From: Brettanomyces bruxellensis
Lineage: Eukaryota; Ascomycota; Pichiomycetes; Pichiales; Pichiaceae
Length of the DNA stretch: 64,000 nt
NCBI RefSeq assembly: GCF_011074885.1
Contig: NC_054687.1
Span: forward strand, 434,001-498,000
Direction: 5' to 3'
Positions 27,502-37,773 of this stretch are shown here, piece by piece (position 1 is the stretch's first letter; each line of letters starts with the position of its first letter). The position numbers were made by a program, and so were the translations under genes. The notes under the pieces are model-generated. The model saw only the letters and a program-made list of their open reading frames with translations, was not told the DNA's origin and made no database searches.

Positions 27502-28743
27502 CTAAATATCACTGATGAATGTGGTTTCATTGTAACCATAGCCCTTCTCATTAATGATTTGATCTCCTTCAACGTCAACTTTCAACTCCATCGAATTGCT
27601 GTATTGATAGATGTAAGGCCTTGTTCCGGCTATTCCGGAAACTATATTTTTAACGAGCTGTGGGATCTCACTCATAACATCAACTCTCTCAGACATTCTC
27701 TGCAAATCAGCAGTCACGACAGCAGTAGTCTTCTTACCTTCAGAATTCACTCCTTCCATAGTATACTTCATTTTACGAGGAACCATCCATCCACAATCCT
27801 CATCTTTGTAAGTGTCAAGATGCTCTGTCTTGTTATTCAAGGTGCAAAGAACAGGTTTTCCATCTTTGTCGACAACCATTGCCGTGCTAACAGTTGTGGT
27901 ATTATACGAAGGAGGGGTAGTGTATTCCATAATCACCACCGAGTGTGAGTTAGACTGATAGTTCAAGAAGTCCCAAGCTGCTGCTGCATGGTGTGGCTTC
28001 ATACCTTGCATGGCCATGACATACATTCCAAGTCCATTCTTGATCTCAAACTTCTCTTCACTTATCTTAAGCTTCTCATTGGTAGAGTCCCAGTCCAAGA
28101 ACTCTCCATTGCCATCAGTTTCATCCTCCTTTGGCTGCCTATATTTTCTGCAAATGATCTCTCCGGTTGCCCGGCAGCGTGGCCAGAAAAGATGCCGCAT
28201 TGAACCCCACGGGTTCTCCGGATCTGTTCCATAGTATGTTGTTCCATCTTTTCCAAATATAACACCTTCACCAACATGAACCAACTTCAAATTTATCACC
28301 TCTGATTTAGGTGTCACACTAGAGTTGATCGTATAAGTGTCTCCATTCTCCTTGTCGAGGACAATCGACAAATTATCGGCATAAAAGTCTGTACCGTCAA
28401 CAATTTTAGCATTTTCCAACTTCGTTGAAGTCCACACGTATTTCTCTGGTTCATCCTTCTTGAAAACTTTAAATGTAAACTGGGCATTTGTATGGATTCC
28501 CATTAAGTTGGAATGTATAATCTGTGCAAATCCAGAATGGACATTATCCTCAAAGTAGAAAACCATCGTTTCGATATTCGTATGATCTGGATCTCTAAAT
28601 TTCAAGTCATCTCTTGTCACGTCTCTGTAACATTTTTCTCCTTCTTTCAGTTCAGAACCAACTGGACGAATTGAATCTGGGCCATATTCCGGCTCGGCTG
28701 TTCCTGCCACCACAGAAAGTCCTGATTGAACAAGTTTCCACAT
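27502..28743 (-). CDS. SVF1: Survival factor Svf1 (lipocalin-like ceramide carrier)
   Basis: A protein needed for survival during diauxic shift and oxidative stress; in S. cerevisiae it is reported to carry ceramide between ER and Golgi. The 413-aa product begins with the family's N-terminal amphipathic segment (MWKLVQSGLSVVAGTAEPEYG). A two-lobed beta-rich domain follows, with characteristic stretches FYFEDNVHSGFAQIIHSN, GEGVIFGKDGTTYYG and NPWGSMRHLFWPRC. No membrane segment is seen. It is somewhat shorter than S. cerevisiae Svf1 (481 aa) but start and end look natural. Confidence 0.95.
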   Translation of the reverse strand: MWKLVQSGLSVVAGTAEPEYGPDSIRPVGSELKEGEKCYRDVTRDDLKFRDPDHTNIETMVFYFEDNVHSGFAQIIHSNLMGIHTNAQFTFKVFKKDEPEKYVWTSTKLENAKIVDGTDFYADNLSIVLDKENGDTYTINSSVTPKSEVINLKLVHVGEGVIFGKDGTTYYGTDPENPWGSMRHLFWPRCRATGEIICRKYRQPKEDETDGNGEFLDWDSTNEKLKISEEKFEIKNGLGMYVMAMQGMKPHHAAAAWDFLNYQSNSHSVVIMEYTTPPSYNTTTVSTAMVVDKDGKPVLCTLNNKTEHLDTYKDEDCGWMVPRKMKYTMEGVNSEGKKTTAVVTADLQRMSERVDVMSEIPQLVKNIVSGIAGTRPYIYQYSNSMELKVDVEGDQIINEKGYGYNETTFISDI

Positions 28744-29017
28744 ATCTAGTTTTTCTTTTCTATTCTTGCCAATTTGTCTACTCTATTTGAATTGTTTGCA
28801 CTCGTCCTCTTTAGAGTTCTAAACCTTTAAAGTATTTGCTGAGAATGTCTATTAAGAATAATGCCTTGACAAAAAAGAGGAGAAAACAAGTATTGGGACA
28901 AGGATCATCCACACAAAAAAAAATTCAAGGGAAAGGAGAAGTATAAATACGACTAAAGAACCCGTTACGGAGAAGATGCCAGACTACCCGAAATGGTCAA
29001 CAATTAGAAATGAATTG

Positions 29018-29057
<40 letters not shown>

Positions 29058-29859
29058 CGAGTCAAAGAAGAAAAAAAAACAACCTTCTTCTTGCTTCTTA
29101 ATGCTGTGTACACCCACCCCCTACACTATTGTGTTGCAGGACGGACAGATCTTGTCTTGCTGATTAATAGCGGCAGTTCATGGGTACTAAATGAATTTCG
29201 CGAATCCCCTCTTCCCTTAAATTAGACTTTTTTTTTATCCGCCTGCGGATGTTTCATTATTCAGGCGTCATTTTCTTAGGTAGCATCCGGTAAACGAACA
29301 TGGAAACCGATGACATAAGGGTTATCGGTTATAATAAAAAAGGGCGGCTTTTTCATTTCTCACTTCCAATTTAATATATTTTGTGAGTATGTTCCACGTT
29401 TTCCGTTTTTTTTTTTTAACAAAAGTTTTTGTAAATCAACGTGCCAGAATATGCTACTACTACATACGGCAAGTGAGGAGACAAAACACAAAAAAATTAG
29501 GGACTATCAGATTATTTAGACTTTCTGTATAGCTATCCGGATAACTAGAAATATATATGTAAAAGGATATGATGATCTATGTAAAGGAATGAGGAAAAAT
29601 AGAAAGAAAATTAGCGAAGCGCCAAATTGCACGTGAAAGAGGATAAACCATATAGAAACAGTAGCCGTTAGAGGTATATATTAAAGGAAATATTATGCCG
29701 CTGATAATTGTCCACCTAGTAAAATCGAATGTATGGATGAGAAATAAAATAGAAAAAAGAGAGAAAGATAGCATCATAATCGATGTACCATTCATTCAAT
29801 CATAAAATTACTTTATAATGCCACCATTTCTTTCACTATGAAAAATTGCCAATGTACAT
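28744..29859. other. SVF1 promoter / TDA3 3' region with 39-A tract
   Basis: 1.1 kb without a supported gene. It contains an uninterrupted run of 39 A (29018-29056), stress-type CCCCT cores at 29118-29122 and 29206-29210, and the palindrome TTCGCGAA at 29198-29205, all upstream of SVF1. The STRE-like cores fit a stress-induced gene but are short motifs. Confidence 0.55.
29018..29056. repeat. Poly(A) homopolymer, 39 nt
   Basis: 39 consecutive A bases, about 275 bp upstream of the SVF1 ATG; on the transcribed strand it reads as poly(T). It is probably a nucleosome-excluding promoter tract, and is prone to length error in sequencing. Confidence 0.9.
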
Positions 29860-31356
29860 TCATTCCTCAGCTTCTTCCTCCGTGCTTTCATGATAGCTGG
29901 AGTTATTCTGATCATCATCATCCTCGTCATCGCTTTCATCACCATCATCACTGTAATCATCATCATTTTCATCATCGTCATAAACTAGAGACGCATCAAA
30001 GTATAGAGATGGGTCCAAAGCACTAATATCACAGCTTTTGGCTTCTCCATCAAGCACAATCTCACTCACAAGCAAACCTGTAGCTGGAGCATTATTAATA
30101 CCCCAACAGGAATGTCCTGAAGCTAATATCAGATTTTCAACGTTGGTTTCACCAATCAATGGACCCGACGAGGATGGAATATCAAGCACAGGAAGATAGC
30201 AAGCTTGCCTTTTTATAAGCTTTCCATGTGCCAAGTTCGGAGATATTTTCGAGACATAACTAAATAGCTTGTCACACTTCGCAGTCACAACTTCAACATC
30301 ATCAGTAGTCTCAGGTATTAAGACACTCGAGTCACCTTCTCCGCAAACGTACACTTCATCTTTTCTTGAATAGATTTCGGGGCTCACAAAGCTTTGCTTA
30401 TCAGTACGAAGCTCTGTGAATATGGCATGCGGTGTTATCTTGCTCATATCCTCAGGTTTAATCAAGATTGAGTGTGCTCGGAGTCCCGATATAGGGCAAT
30501 CTGGCAGTATCTTTGAAGTCCATGGTCCAATGGCCACAATCACTTTATCACCGCGGAGCTCAACCCTCTCCTTTGATGTCTTATCATATTGTGCTTTGGC
30601 ACTTGAAGGCTTGTAAATCAAGCCCTCACACTTTCCAGAGTCCTCATCAAGAATTATGTCCTCAGCTTTTCCTATAATAAGTTCGACACATCCTGTTTCA
30701 AGGCACTTCTTTAACATGAAAGTGGTAAACTGATATGGATGAACCTGTGCGGTGGTACTTTCATCTCCTAGTAAATTCCAGTCGCTTATTAAACTAGGAT
30801 CTATCCACTTCAAATTGCTTGGTAATGGCATTTTCTTTTGAGCCTTCTTCCGTTTCACCTCCTTAGCAGAACTGGTCCTACTTGTCTTTTTCTCGGATTT
30901 ACCCGAACCATCTTCATCTACAGGGGAAGGTGATTTTTCATTTTCTTCACGCAGCTTTTTGACATGCGAAACCTTTTTCTTTGATATATCTCCCTCAACA
31001 CTGACTGTAGTTAACCTTCTGTATCCCCAGTTTTTTGCCCCATCATATTTTTTGGCCAACTCCTGGTGTAATTTAAAGCTTACAGGCACAATTTGCTGAG
31101 GGAAAGCCCATAGAGCTAATAACCCCCCAGCTTTTCCAGATGCTCCACCGGCCACACGTTTACTCTCCACTATAGTAATATAATGCTTCTTGGGATCAAA
31201 CTTGGGATGATGTGTAATGTAGTACGCTATACAGACACCAATAATTCCGGCTCCAACTATAATAATATGCTTCTTTCCCTTTGATTTATTAGACGGAAAT
31301 GACAAGTAGGACAGGAAATCTGGATCCTTAGGAGGCTCCTGTCGTTCTGTGCTCAT
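29860..31356 (-). CDS. TDA3: FAD-dependent oxidoreductase of the DAO superfamily, Tda3-like
   Basis: A flavoprotein of the D-amino-acid-oxidase fold related to S. cerevisiae Tda3, a putative oxidoreductase linked to late-endosome function. The Rossmann motif IIIVGAGIIG (31-40) follows a short N-terminus. ESKRVAGGASGKAGGLLALW (about 66-85) and HSCWGINNAPATG near the C-terminus are typical of the family. A Lys/Ser-rich insert (about 125-180) interrupts the catalytic domain. The last 40 residues are almost all Asp/Glu/Ser, forming an unusually acidic tail. The 498-aa product is complete; the natural substrate is unknown to me. Confidence 0.88.
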   Translation of the reverse strand: MSTERQEPPKDPDFLSYLSFPSNKSKGKKHIIIVGAGIIGVCIAYYITHHPKFDPKKHYITIVESKRVAGGASGKAGGLLALWAFPQQIVPVSFKLHQELAKKYDGAKNWGYRRLTTVSVEGDISKKKVSHVKKLREENEKSPSPVDEDGSGKSEKKTSRTSSAKEVKRKKAQKKMPLPSNLKWIDPSLISDWNLLGDESTTAQVHPYQFTTFMLKKCLETGCVELIIGKAEDIILDEDSGKCEGLIYKPSSAKAQYDKTSKERVELRGDKVIVAIGPWTSKILPDCPISGLRAHSILIKPEDMSKITPHAIFTELRTDKQSFVSPEIYSRKDEVYVCGEGDSSVLIPETTDDVEVVTAKCDKLFSYVSKISPNLAHGKLIKRQACYLPVLDIPSSSGPLIGETNVENLILASGHSCWGINNAPATGLLVSEIVLDGEAKSCDISALDPSLYFDASLVYDDDENDDDYSDDGDESDDEDDDDQNNSSYHESTEEEAEE

Positions 31357-33456
31357 TTTAAAAAAAATTCAATGTTCCTTTTCCAAGAAATGCTGCTTAT
31401 TTGCTTATTTTAGGGCAACGCTTTAGTGTCGCAGCCAGCTGACGCCTAATGATATGCAATGACTCGTGAAGCTCGTATACCTTAAAAATTGACGCAACAC
31501 GGGGAAAAATTATAAAAAAACACCGTCAATTGCTTCAATGGGTATTAATATTGATAAAACACTATCTTGGTTCAATTGGCGAAGTGCAAAGCAAAAAGTG
31601 AACCGATGCTTTTGAAGTTAAAAGTGAACTGGACCTTGAAATTCAGGACGGGATATGATCCTTGGTGATTTCTTGTGAGCGGAGAAAAAGTACAAACAAA
31701 TGTGAGTATAAACGAGTATGTATTGGGAAAAAAAAATCAACCCGATAATCCAGAATGTGAATATGGCCCAACGGAAAATAATCGCTTCACAGTTTAGGTG
31801 AACATTCACACAAGTTCTAAATCTCAGCTCGCAGTAAAAGTACTTGAATACGCTATAAACAGTGATAGTAAAAAAGATATGAGACTGTTGATCAGGGTTA
31901 AATACTTGGGGAGAGAGGAAGTGGTATGATCTTTGTCGGCCTTACAACTAATTGTATGCTCTTTTTTCACTTTTTTTTTTTTTTTTTTTTTTTTTTTCTA
32001 TTGAGAATGCGCGGTTGCGATATGTCTCCTTTCTATAATAAGCGAAACCTGCGGAAAGCACTTTTTCAGTTCATTCATTTACAACTTCTATTGTAATGGA
32101 TTAAGCATCCTACTGTACTATACGGCTTTTCTTCCTTCATTTTCTATTCTGCTTCCTGTGCAAATTACTTTTCTTTGTTTTGCTTTCGCTCGGGCCGTTT
32201 TTTTCATTACCGTTTGGTTACATTATTCACATTTCTAGTAATCTTTCATTTTGGTTCGTGCTTTGTCCGGTAAAGCCTCTGCAAATCAACAACACAGGCT
32301 ACACATTTGCCCAAGAACCGCTTGCCGACCATTTTGGAAATCTAATAAGACCAGACACACCATTTTTTACCTTGATCAGATCATTTAAAAATACTTTCTG
32401 GAAATTCAACGGCTTTTTGGCATTCTGCAGATTTGTATAATCGATGTGCAAAATGAGAAGAGTAGCTTCTAGTACCAAAGCCATAAGCACACAAAAATTA
32501 TCGTTGAGTTTATGTATGCACCTTGTTTTTCTTCCTCAACCCTTTGCCACACTTCCCGACTTGTACTTTCATGTGAAATCAAATAAATCCGGTAAACATT
32601 TTAGAATACACTTACATCATAATACTTGTCAACGTTACTTTTTGTGTACTTGTTATAAGATGATCACAAATTAAAAAGAAATATCAACTATGGTTACATA
32701 CTGACTTTAATTGCTTTAGCCAACCCTATCTTACGTTTCGCCTCTACTTTAACTGTATTTCCCCAAATCGTCTTCGAATGAATAAATGCTCCTCGTAACA
32801 TTTAAGATTCTGCAAATTGGACTCAATCGTATTATTTATTACCGAATGTGGATCGACACAAAAAAAAATCAGGAGAGAAATTTCATGAAACAATAATCAA
32901 AACAAACCGGCCGAAGCGAAATTTCATCTAAATGTAGAACCTTTACATCCAGACTTATGGATTTTGCAAACGGTGTTGGCTTTTTGAATTAGATGAGATA
33001 CACATTGTTTTTAGTATTCAGAGAATTTCAGATTTCTGATACCCATACAACTTTTTTGTTGTGTCTCACTGAACATGCTGCTTTAACAAATTCAATTTAA
33101 CCTATTTAGCCATTTTGCTGACATTCAAACGAAAATATGAAAATATTTTTAAGATCTGATTGATACACCCAATGAGATGCTGAGATTAATAAATAAATAA
33201 ATGACACATCATCATATTCACGGAGACCAATTATGGGTGGGGAAAATGATAGAGAAATCGTACATATTATTTGACTATGCAGACGCGTCGATTATTCTGA
33301 AAAGAAATATATTTTCTTTTCTTGGGCCTTTTTTTTTTTTTTGAAGTGGATGCGGCAACTCGAGATAAAGATCTCGTGATGAGTTATCTTCTAGTTCATT
33401 CAGTTGACATTTCAGGACGATCCAGATCTGATAAATACCCAATTTGAACATAGGAG
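31357..33456. other. 2.1-kb divergent intergenic region TDA3 / TFA1
   Basis: The largest gap in the window. It holds a 27-T run (31971-31997), a T-run at 33330-33342 and ACGCGT at 33283-33288, about 170 bp before TFA1. The open frames at 32180-32674 and 31618-31809 mostly lack usable ATGs, are under 90 codons and match nothing I know. By eye there is no tRNA A/B box. I cannot exclude a non-coding RNA. Confidence 0.55.
31971..31997. repeat. Poly(T) homopolymer, 27 nt
   Basis: 27 uninterrupted T bases in the TDA3/TFA1 gap, preceded by a further 6-T run. It is probably a nucleosome-depleted element. Confidence 0.9.
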
Positions 33457-35163
33457 ATGAATGCTCAGCGTCAGGTGGTCGAAAATGAGGTTTTCCATTT
33501 GCTCAGGTTGGCGGCCCGGTCTTTCTATCCACATCAATGTGTGCTAATATTAGAGGCACTTATGTTCCACTCTGTTCTTTACGAGGAGGACCTCTTAAAG
33601 CTCACGTGTATGCACAAAAAGGTTTTCCGATCGTTCTGTAATCGGTTGTTGGATGATAGGCTGATAACGTCTTATACGCAGAAGGAAGAAACAAGTGGAC
33701 CGGCCGGTCAATACAGATGGCTTTCTAGAGCATACTACTATATACATTATTTGGAAGCCATCGATTCCATCAAGTGGAAGGTCCATTGCTTGGTGAAGTT
33801 TGTGAAGGATGAGATTGGACAGTTCAATGATCCACAAGGTTACGTCTGTCCAACATGCCATGCCAAGTACTCATTGCTTGATGTTCCATCCCTTTTAAGT
33901 GAGGATAAAATGAGATTCGAGTGTTCTGTGTGTGGCGATACCCTTGTGGAAGATGATACCGATTTAGAGGCACAGAAGGGACAAGAAAAGCTAGAGCGTT
34001 TGATGGCTCAGCTAGAACCAATTATTGAATCTTTGAAGAAGATAGATACCATGAAAGTTGATGATAACAACTTTGAGACTGCCCTCATCAAAGCTGTCCC
34101 ACCATCATCGAATTCCATTGCCGCATACACAGTTACAAACAGAACTGGCCGTCGGAAGAAGGCTGGTAACGATGGAACATCTGCCGCTGCAAGGAGGTCA
34201 CAGGCCACGATTCATGTTTCGATTACCGCTGATGATGAGGACATAAAGAGGGAGAGAATGCAGAGAGAGAAGAGGAACGAGAAGCTCAGGCAGAACGCAC
34301 TGCCTTCTTGGCATAGAGAGAGTGCTGTTGGAGGGGGTAGTCTGGGTGTTTTACATGATGAACCGATTCCTACTGAACAGCAGCAGGATTCAGCTAATGT
34401 TCAAGTTAAGATAGAAGGTGAATCTGAAGACTCTACCAAAGTTAAACAGGAATCGGGTGTTACAAAGCCCAAAGTCGAGCCAGGATTCGAACATGCGGAA
34501 AGTCCAGTCAAGCAAGAGGATGAAAATACAAATAAAGAAGAATTGTCACAACCATCGCCATCCGTATCCCAGGAGAACTCTAAAATTCTTAACAGTTCTG
34601 ATGAGGAGGATAACACAAGTGGAAACAACACTGCAGTTGAGATCAAGGGGGAGGAGCCACCAAGTACTGGATTATCGATGGAATCAGATGTGCTTGCAAA
34701 AGTTAAAGATGAAACAAAGGAAAAGAGCGACAAGCAACCTTCCTCAGGCAGTGCTACTACCGAGGAATTAAATGCATTGACAGCATACTATGCACAGCTT
34801 AGACAGAGACAAGCCGAAGAGGAGGAAGAGGAAGAAGATGAAGAGGAGGAAGAGGAAGATGGTGATGGTGAGAACGATGAAGATGATGTAGACGAGTTTG
34901 AAGCATTTGAAGAGGCTGATGAAGAAGACGGTAAGAATGATGAAAATTCATCTGATGAAGAGAAAAATAAAAACTCACCTGAGAAGCAACATACTGATGA
35001 TATTTCAGATGAAGATAATGAGAAAACTGGTGAACAAATGAATCCTGATAACCAATCAGAGGAGAAACACGATGCAACGAAGGACTCGGATCAGGATATG
35101 GACGATGAAGATATTGATGATGCGATATTTGAGGAAATGGAGGAAATGAGTGATGCTGAATGA
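33457..35163 (+). CDS. TFA1: TFIIE large subunit
   Basis: General transcription factor TFIIE alpha, which recruits TFIIH to the RNA polymerase II pre-initiation complex. The 568-aa product has an N-terminal winged-helix region (about 10-110, LTCMHKKVFRSFCNRLLDDR). A zinc ribbon follows with C131-x2-C134 and C156-x2-C159. The central part is Lys/Glu-rich, with a repeated VK-x-E pattern (about 320-420: KIEGE, KQESG, KVEPG, KQEDE). A long Glu/Asp tail (about 450-568) includes near-pure acidic stretches. The family has an acidic C-terminus; here it is extended (S. cerevisiae 482 aa). Confidence 0.96.
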   Translation: MNAQRQVVENEVFHLLRLAARSFYPHQCVLILEALMFHSVLYEEDLLKLTCMHKKVFRSFCNRLLDDRLITSYTQKEETSGPAGQYRWLSRAYYYIHYLEAIDSIKWKVHCLVKFVKDEIGQFNDPQGYVCPTCHAKYSLLDVPSLLSEDKMRFECSVCGDTLVEDDTDLEAQKGQEKLERLMAQLEPIIESLKKIDTMKVDDNNFETALIKAVPPSSNSIAAYTVTNRTGRRKKAGNDGTSAAARRSQATIHVSITADDEDIKRERMQREKRNEKLRQNALPSWHRESAVGGGSLGVLHDEPIPTEQQQDSANVQVKIEGESEDSTKVKQESGVTKPKVEPGFEHAESPVKQEDENTNKEELSQPSPSVSQENSKILNSSDEEDNTSGNNTAVEIKGEEPPSTGLSMESDVLAKVKDETKEKSDKQPSSGSATTEELNALTAYYAQLRQRQAEEEEEEEDEEEEEEDGDGENDEDDVDEFEAFEEADEEDGKNDENSSDEEKNKNSPEKQHTDDISDEDNEKTGEQMNPDNQSEEKHDATKDSDQDMDDEDIDDAIFEEMEEMSDAE

Positions 35164-35353
35164 AGTTAATAGAAATAAATTAATTGTGAGGGGTTGCGAA
35201 CAAAAATGCAAACTAATGCGCAAATTATGTACAACTAGGTATGCGAAGTATATAGATGACCAGAATTAAAAACAGGTCAGACGACACAATAACCGATAAT
35301 TATGCTTTTTAATCTTAAAAGTTATTATCTATTTGATCAGCTAGTTATGATGT

Positions 35354-35360
35354 GAGCAAA
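35354..35360 (-). promoter_or_regulatory. Mac1-type copper-response element, copy 1
   Basis: GAGCAAA preceded by TGT, i.e. TTTGCTCACA on the minus strand, a full match to the TTTGCTCA consensus of the copper-sensing activator Mac1. It lies about 390 bp before the reductase ATG. Confidence 0.5.
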
Positions 35361-35417
35361 TATCGAACTCATCGGAAAAATGTTTTTGATTTCTATTGTT
35401 ATCTTTTCCGTTTAGAC

Positions 35418-35424
35418 GAGCAAA
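35418..35424 (-). promoter_or_regulatory. Mac1-type copper-response element, copy 2
   Basis: A second GAGCAAA, 64 bp from the first and in the same orientation. In S. cerevisiae, Mac1 targets typically carry paired sites. Confidence 0.5.
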
Positions 35425-35745
35425 TTATCGTTTTTCGAGAAAATAAAATTACACCTACCTTTCATTACAGAGGACAACAATATTTCAACCGACACATTGA
35501 AATGTTTCCTGAAAAACTTTCAATCACAACCTGTGTGCAGTAAAATCTAATGAATACAACTGGTCAGTTCTATGGACAAGAAGACAGAGAGAATAAAAAA
35601 AAAGAGACAAGACTAGAGTCCTAAATGCAATTATATAAGGAGATACACCCTCTTGGGTTGCAGTTTCAAAAGTTATGAAAATTCGTTTGTAGATCCATTA
35701 GCTCTGGCCTCAACAAGCTGAAATTGTGAAAGCCATTAAGTAAAG

Positions 35746-37773
35746 ATGAGAACCAGAAATTCTGATTTCTTGTTTATTTTCTCTACCCTGCTAACAACAG
35801 CAACCAGCTTGGTGATTTATGATTCTCCATTGGCTGAGGCATGTACATCATTTACCCGGACTCTAGACTGGGGCTGCTCAGATAATGCGGGTCATATGAA
35901 TGTGAATATATGGTCTTGCCAATGTGCAAGTATTGAATGGTTAGGAACAGTGACAAACTGTATCAAGAAGTATGGAAACAGTACACATGAAATTACCCAT
36001 GGATACGAGCATATCATGAAAAGATGTAAGGCAAAGGCAAATCTCACGTACACGCTCTCTGATATGTTGGCTTTCAAAAAGAATGCTACAGATTACATTG
36101 AGCCATATTCAGAAGAGGATACCACCAATGTTTTGCAACACCCGGTCTCGATTCCAACTACAAATTTCATATACTACTACAGAAGTTATTTTGACTTTGC
36201 TGAGGCTATTAGATTATCTCAAAGACTAGGATGGGGATCTGTGGGATATTGGCTTGGTGTATTTGGAATTGCTGCAATATGGCATTGGTTGGAAATATTC
36301 TACAAACTGCCACCTTCTTACCAGAAATTCATCACCAGATACTTACTCTTACCTCATGATAAACTCCTAAGTATGAATACCTGGGAATGGATAGTTTGCT
36401 TTTTCTTCTGTATCGAGGTTTTGCTATCATGCATTATCAATTATGATACACCTTTAGGAGCATATCTTGCAACACAATATTATAAGATGATCGATCTTGT
36501 GTCTTTCAGAACAGACTTGATTGGATTTTCTGTTATGCCAGTTGTATACTTGATGGGCACAAGAAACAACCCATTTGTATTATTTGGAGGTTATAAGAGA
36601 TCGCAAATGATCAAATATCATAAAATTGTGGCTTGGGTACTCTTTATTATGGCTATCATACATTCATGCATTTGGACCAGATATCCAATAGTTGAAGGTG
36701 GCGGATATTCAACTTGGGTCCAGGACAGTTATTTCCAATGGGGAATAGTTGGTTCAGTCTGCTTGGGAGTATTGCTATTACAAGCTTTCAAATTATTCAG
36801 AGATATTATGTATCAGGTGTTTCTTGTGCTACATCAGCTGTTAGCCATATTATTTATTGTAGCAATGTGGCTCCACTGCAATACTCTTGGATGGATGGGC
36901 TGGGTTTACTCTTTAGTTGCTATTATGACGCTTGACAGGGTTTGCCGAGTGATGAGAATCCTTCAGAATGGACTTGTCAATGAGGCTCAAGTGGAGTGCT
37001 ACAATAAAACAATTCTAAAGCTCACATTTCACAAACCCAAATTCTTTATCTTCTTTACAGGCTGCCATGTATATTTGCACTTTCTCAATCCATGGTACAC
37101 GTGCTACCGGTCGCATCCTTTCTCCGTAGTGAAGTCAATAAACTACGATGGAAAGCTAGAAATTTACATTCGCGTGAAGAAGGGAATGACAAAACGGATT
37201 GCTTGTACAAATGGAACGACAAAGGTTCTTATAGATGGTCCATACGGTACAATTAGCAGACATCAAAGTGATGAGAGTGATTCAAAGTTTGACAAGATAA
37301 TTGGAATAGGAGGAGGAGCAGGAATAACGTCAATTCTAGCAATCATGAACCAGATCCCAGAAGGAACAAAAAGCAGGTACTACGTTTTGTGGTTGACTAA
37401 CTGCCAATCTGATATTGAATGCCTTGCTGGTCCATTGGCAGGGCTTGCTAAAAAAAAGAATGCTTTCATCGAAGTCTACGATACATCCAAAGAAGATGAT
37501 GAATCTCAAGTTACCAACGAAAAAAGTGCATTTTCGAGCGATAGCAACTCCGGACACGGCATTAGTGAGAAAGAATGCTCTCTGATAAATTTCCATAGAC
37601 AAGGCCGCCCAGATCTTAGCAAACATATCCAATCAATAACCAAGGAAAGCTCAAAGGTGAAAATATACACATGTGGGTCGTCAAAATTTGTGAGAAGTGT
37701 TGATGTTATTGCTGAAGGGCTAATGGACACGGGTAAGTTTGTGGAGTATCATAATGAGAATGGTGAATGGTGA
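35746..37773 (+). CDS. Ferric/cupric reductase, FRE family
   Basis: A membrane flavocytochrome that moves electrons from NADPH through FAD and two hemes to reduce iron or copper outside the cell or in the vacuole. The 675-aa product has a signal peptide (about 1-22) and a Cys-containing lumenal/extracellular domain (about 30-145). About seven membrane segments follow. Heme histidines are seen in KYHKIVAWVLFIMAIIH and LHQLLAILFIVAMWLH. The FAD motif HPFS is at 457-460 and the NADPH motif GIGGGAGITS is near 519-528. A Ser-rich loop (about 585-610) lies in the C-terminal domain. The specific FRE orthologue (FRE1-FRE8) cannot be assigned. Paired Mac1-type sites in the promoter suggest copper regulation, as for FRE1 and FRE7. 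Confidence 0.93.
   Translation: MRTRNSDFLFIFSTLLTTATSLVIYDSPLAEACTSFTRTLDWGCSDNAGHMNVNIWSCQCASIEWLGTVTNCIKKYGNSTHEITHGYEHIMKRCKAKANLTYTLSDMLAFKKNATDYIEPYSEEDTTNVLQHPVSIPTTNFIYYYRSYFDFAEAIRLSQRLGWGSVGYWLGVFGIAAIWHWLEIFYKLPPSYQKFITRYLLLPHDKLLSMNTWEWIVCFFFCIEVLLSCIINYDTPLGAYLATQYYKMIDLVSFRTDLIGFSVMPVVYLMGTRNNPFVLFGGYKRSQMIKYHKIVAWVLFIMAIIHSCIWTRYPIVEGGGYSTWVQDSYFQWGIVGSVCLGVLLLQAFKLFRDIMYQVFLVLHQLLAILFIVAMWLHCNTLGWMGWVYSLVAIMTLDRVCRVMRILQNGLVNEAQVECYNKTILKLTFHKPKFFIFFTGCHVYLHFLNPWYTCYRSHPFSVVKSINYDGKLEIYIRVKKGMTKRIACTNGTTKVLIDGPYGTISRHQSDESDSKFDKIIGIGGGAGITSILAIMNQIPEGTKSRYYVLWLTNCQSDIECLAGPLAGLAKKKNAFIEVYDTSKEDDESQVTNEKSAFSSDSNSGHGISEKECSLINFHRQGRPDLSKHIQSITKESSKVKIYTCGSSKFVRSVDVIAEGLMDTGKFVEYHNENGEW

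Larger units (their letters stand above)
35164..35745. promoter_or_regulatory. Promoter region of the FRE-type reductase
   Basis: 582 bp upstream of the reductase. It contains two GAGCAAA sites (35354-35360, 35418-35424), which are the Mac1 element TTTGCTC in reverse, and a TATATAA box at 35632-35638, 108 bp before the ATG. No other gene is seen. Confidence 0.55.

Noticed and set aside
29018..29056. Retroelement poly(A) tail
   Set aside because: No reverse-transcriptase-like frame and no target-site duplication flank it.
32180..32490. Open frames on both strands in the TDA3/TFA1 gap
   Set aside because: The plus frame starts at TTG with no early ATG; both are under 90 codons and unmatched.
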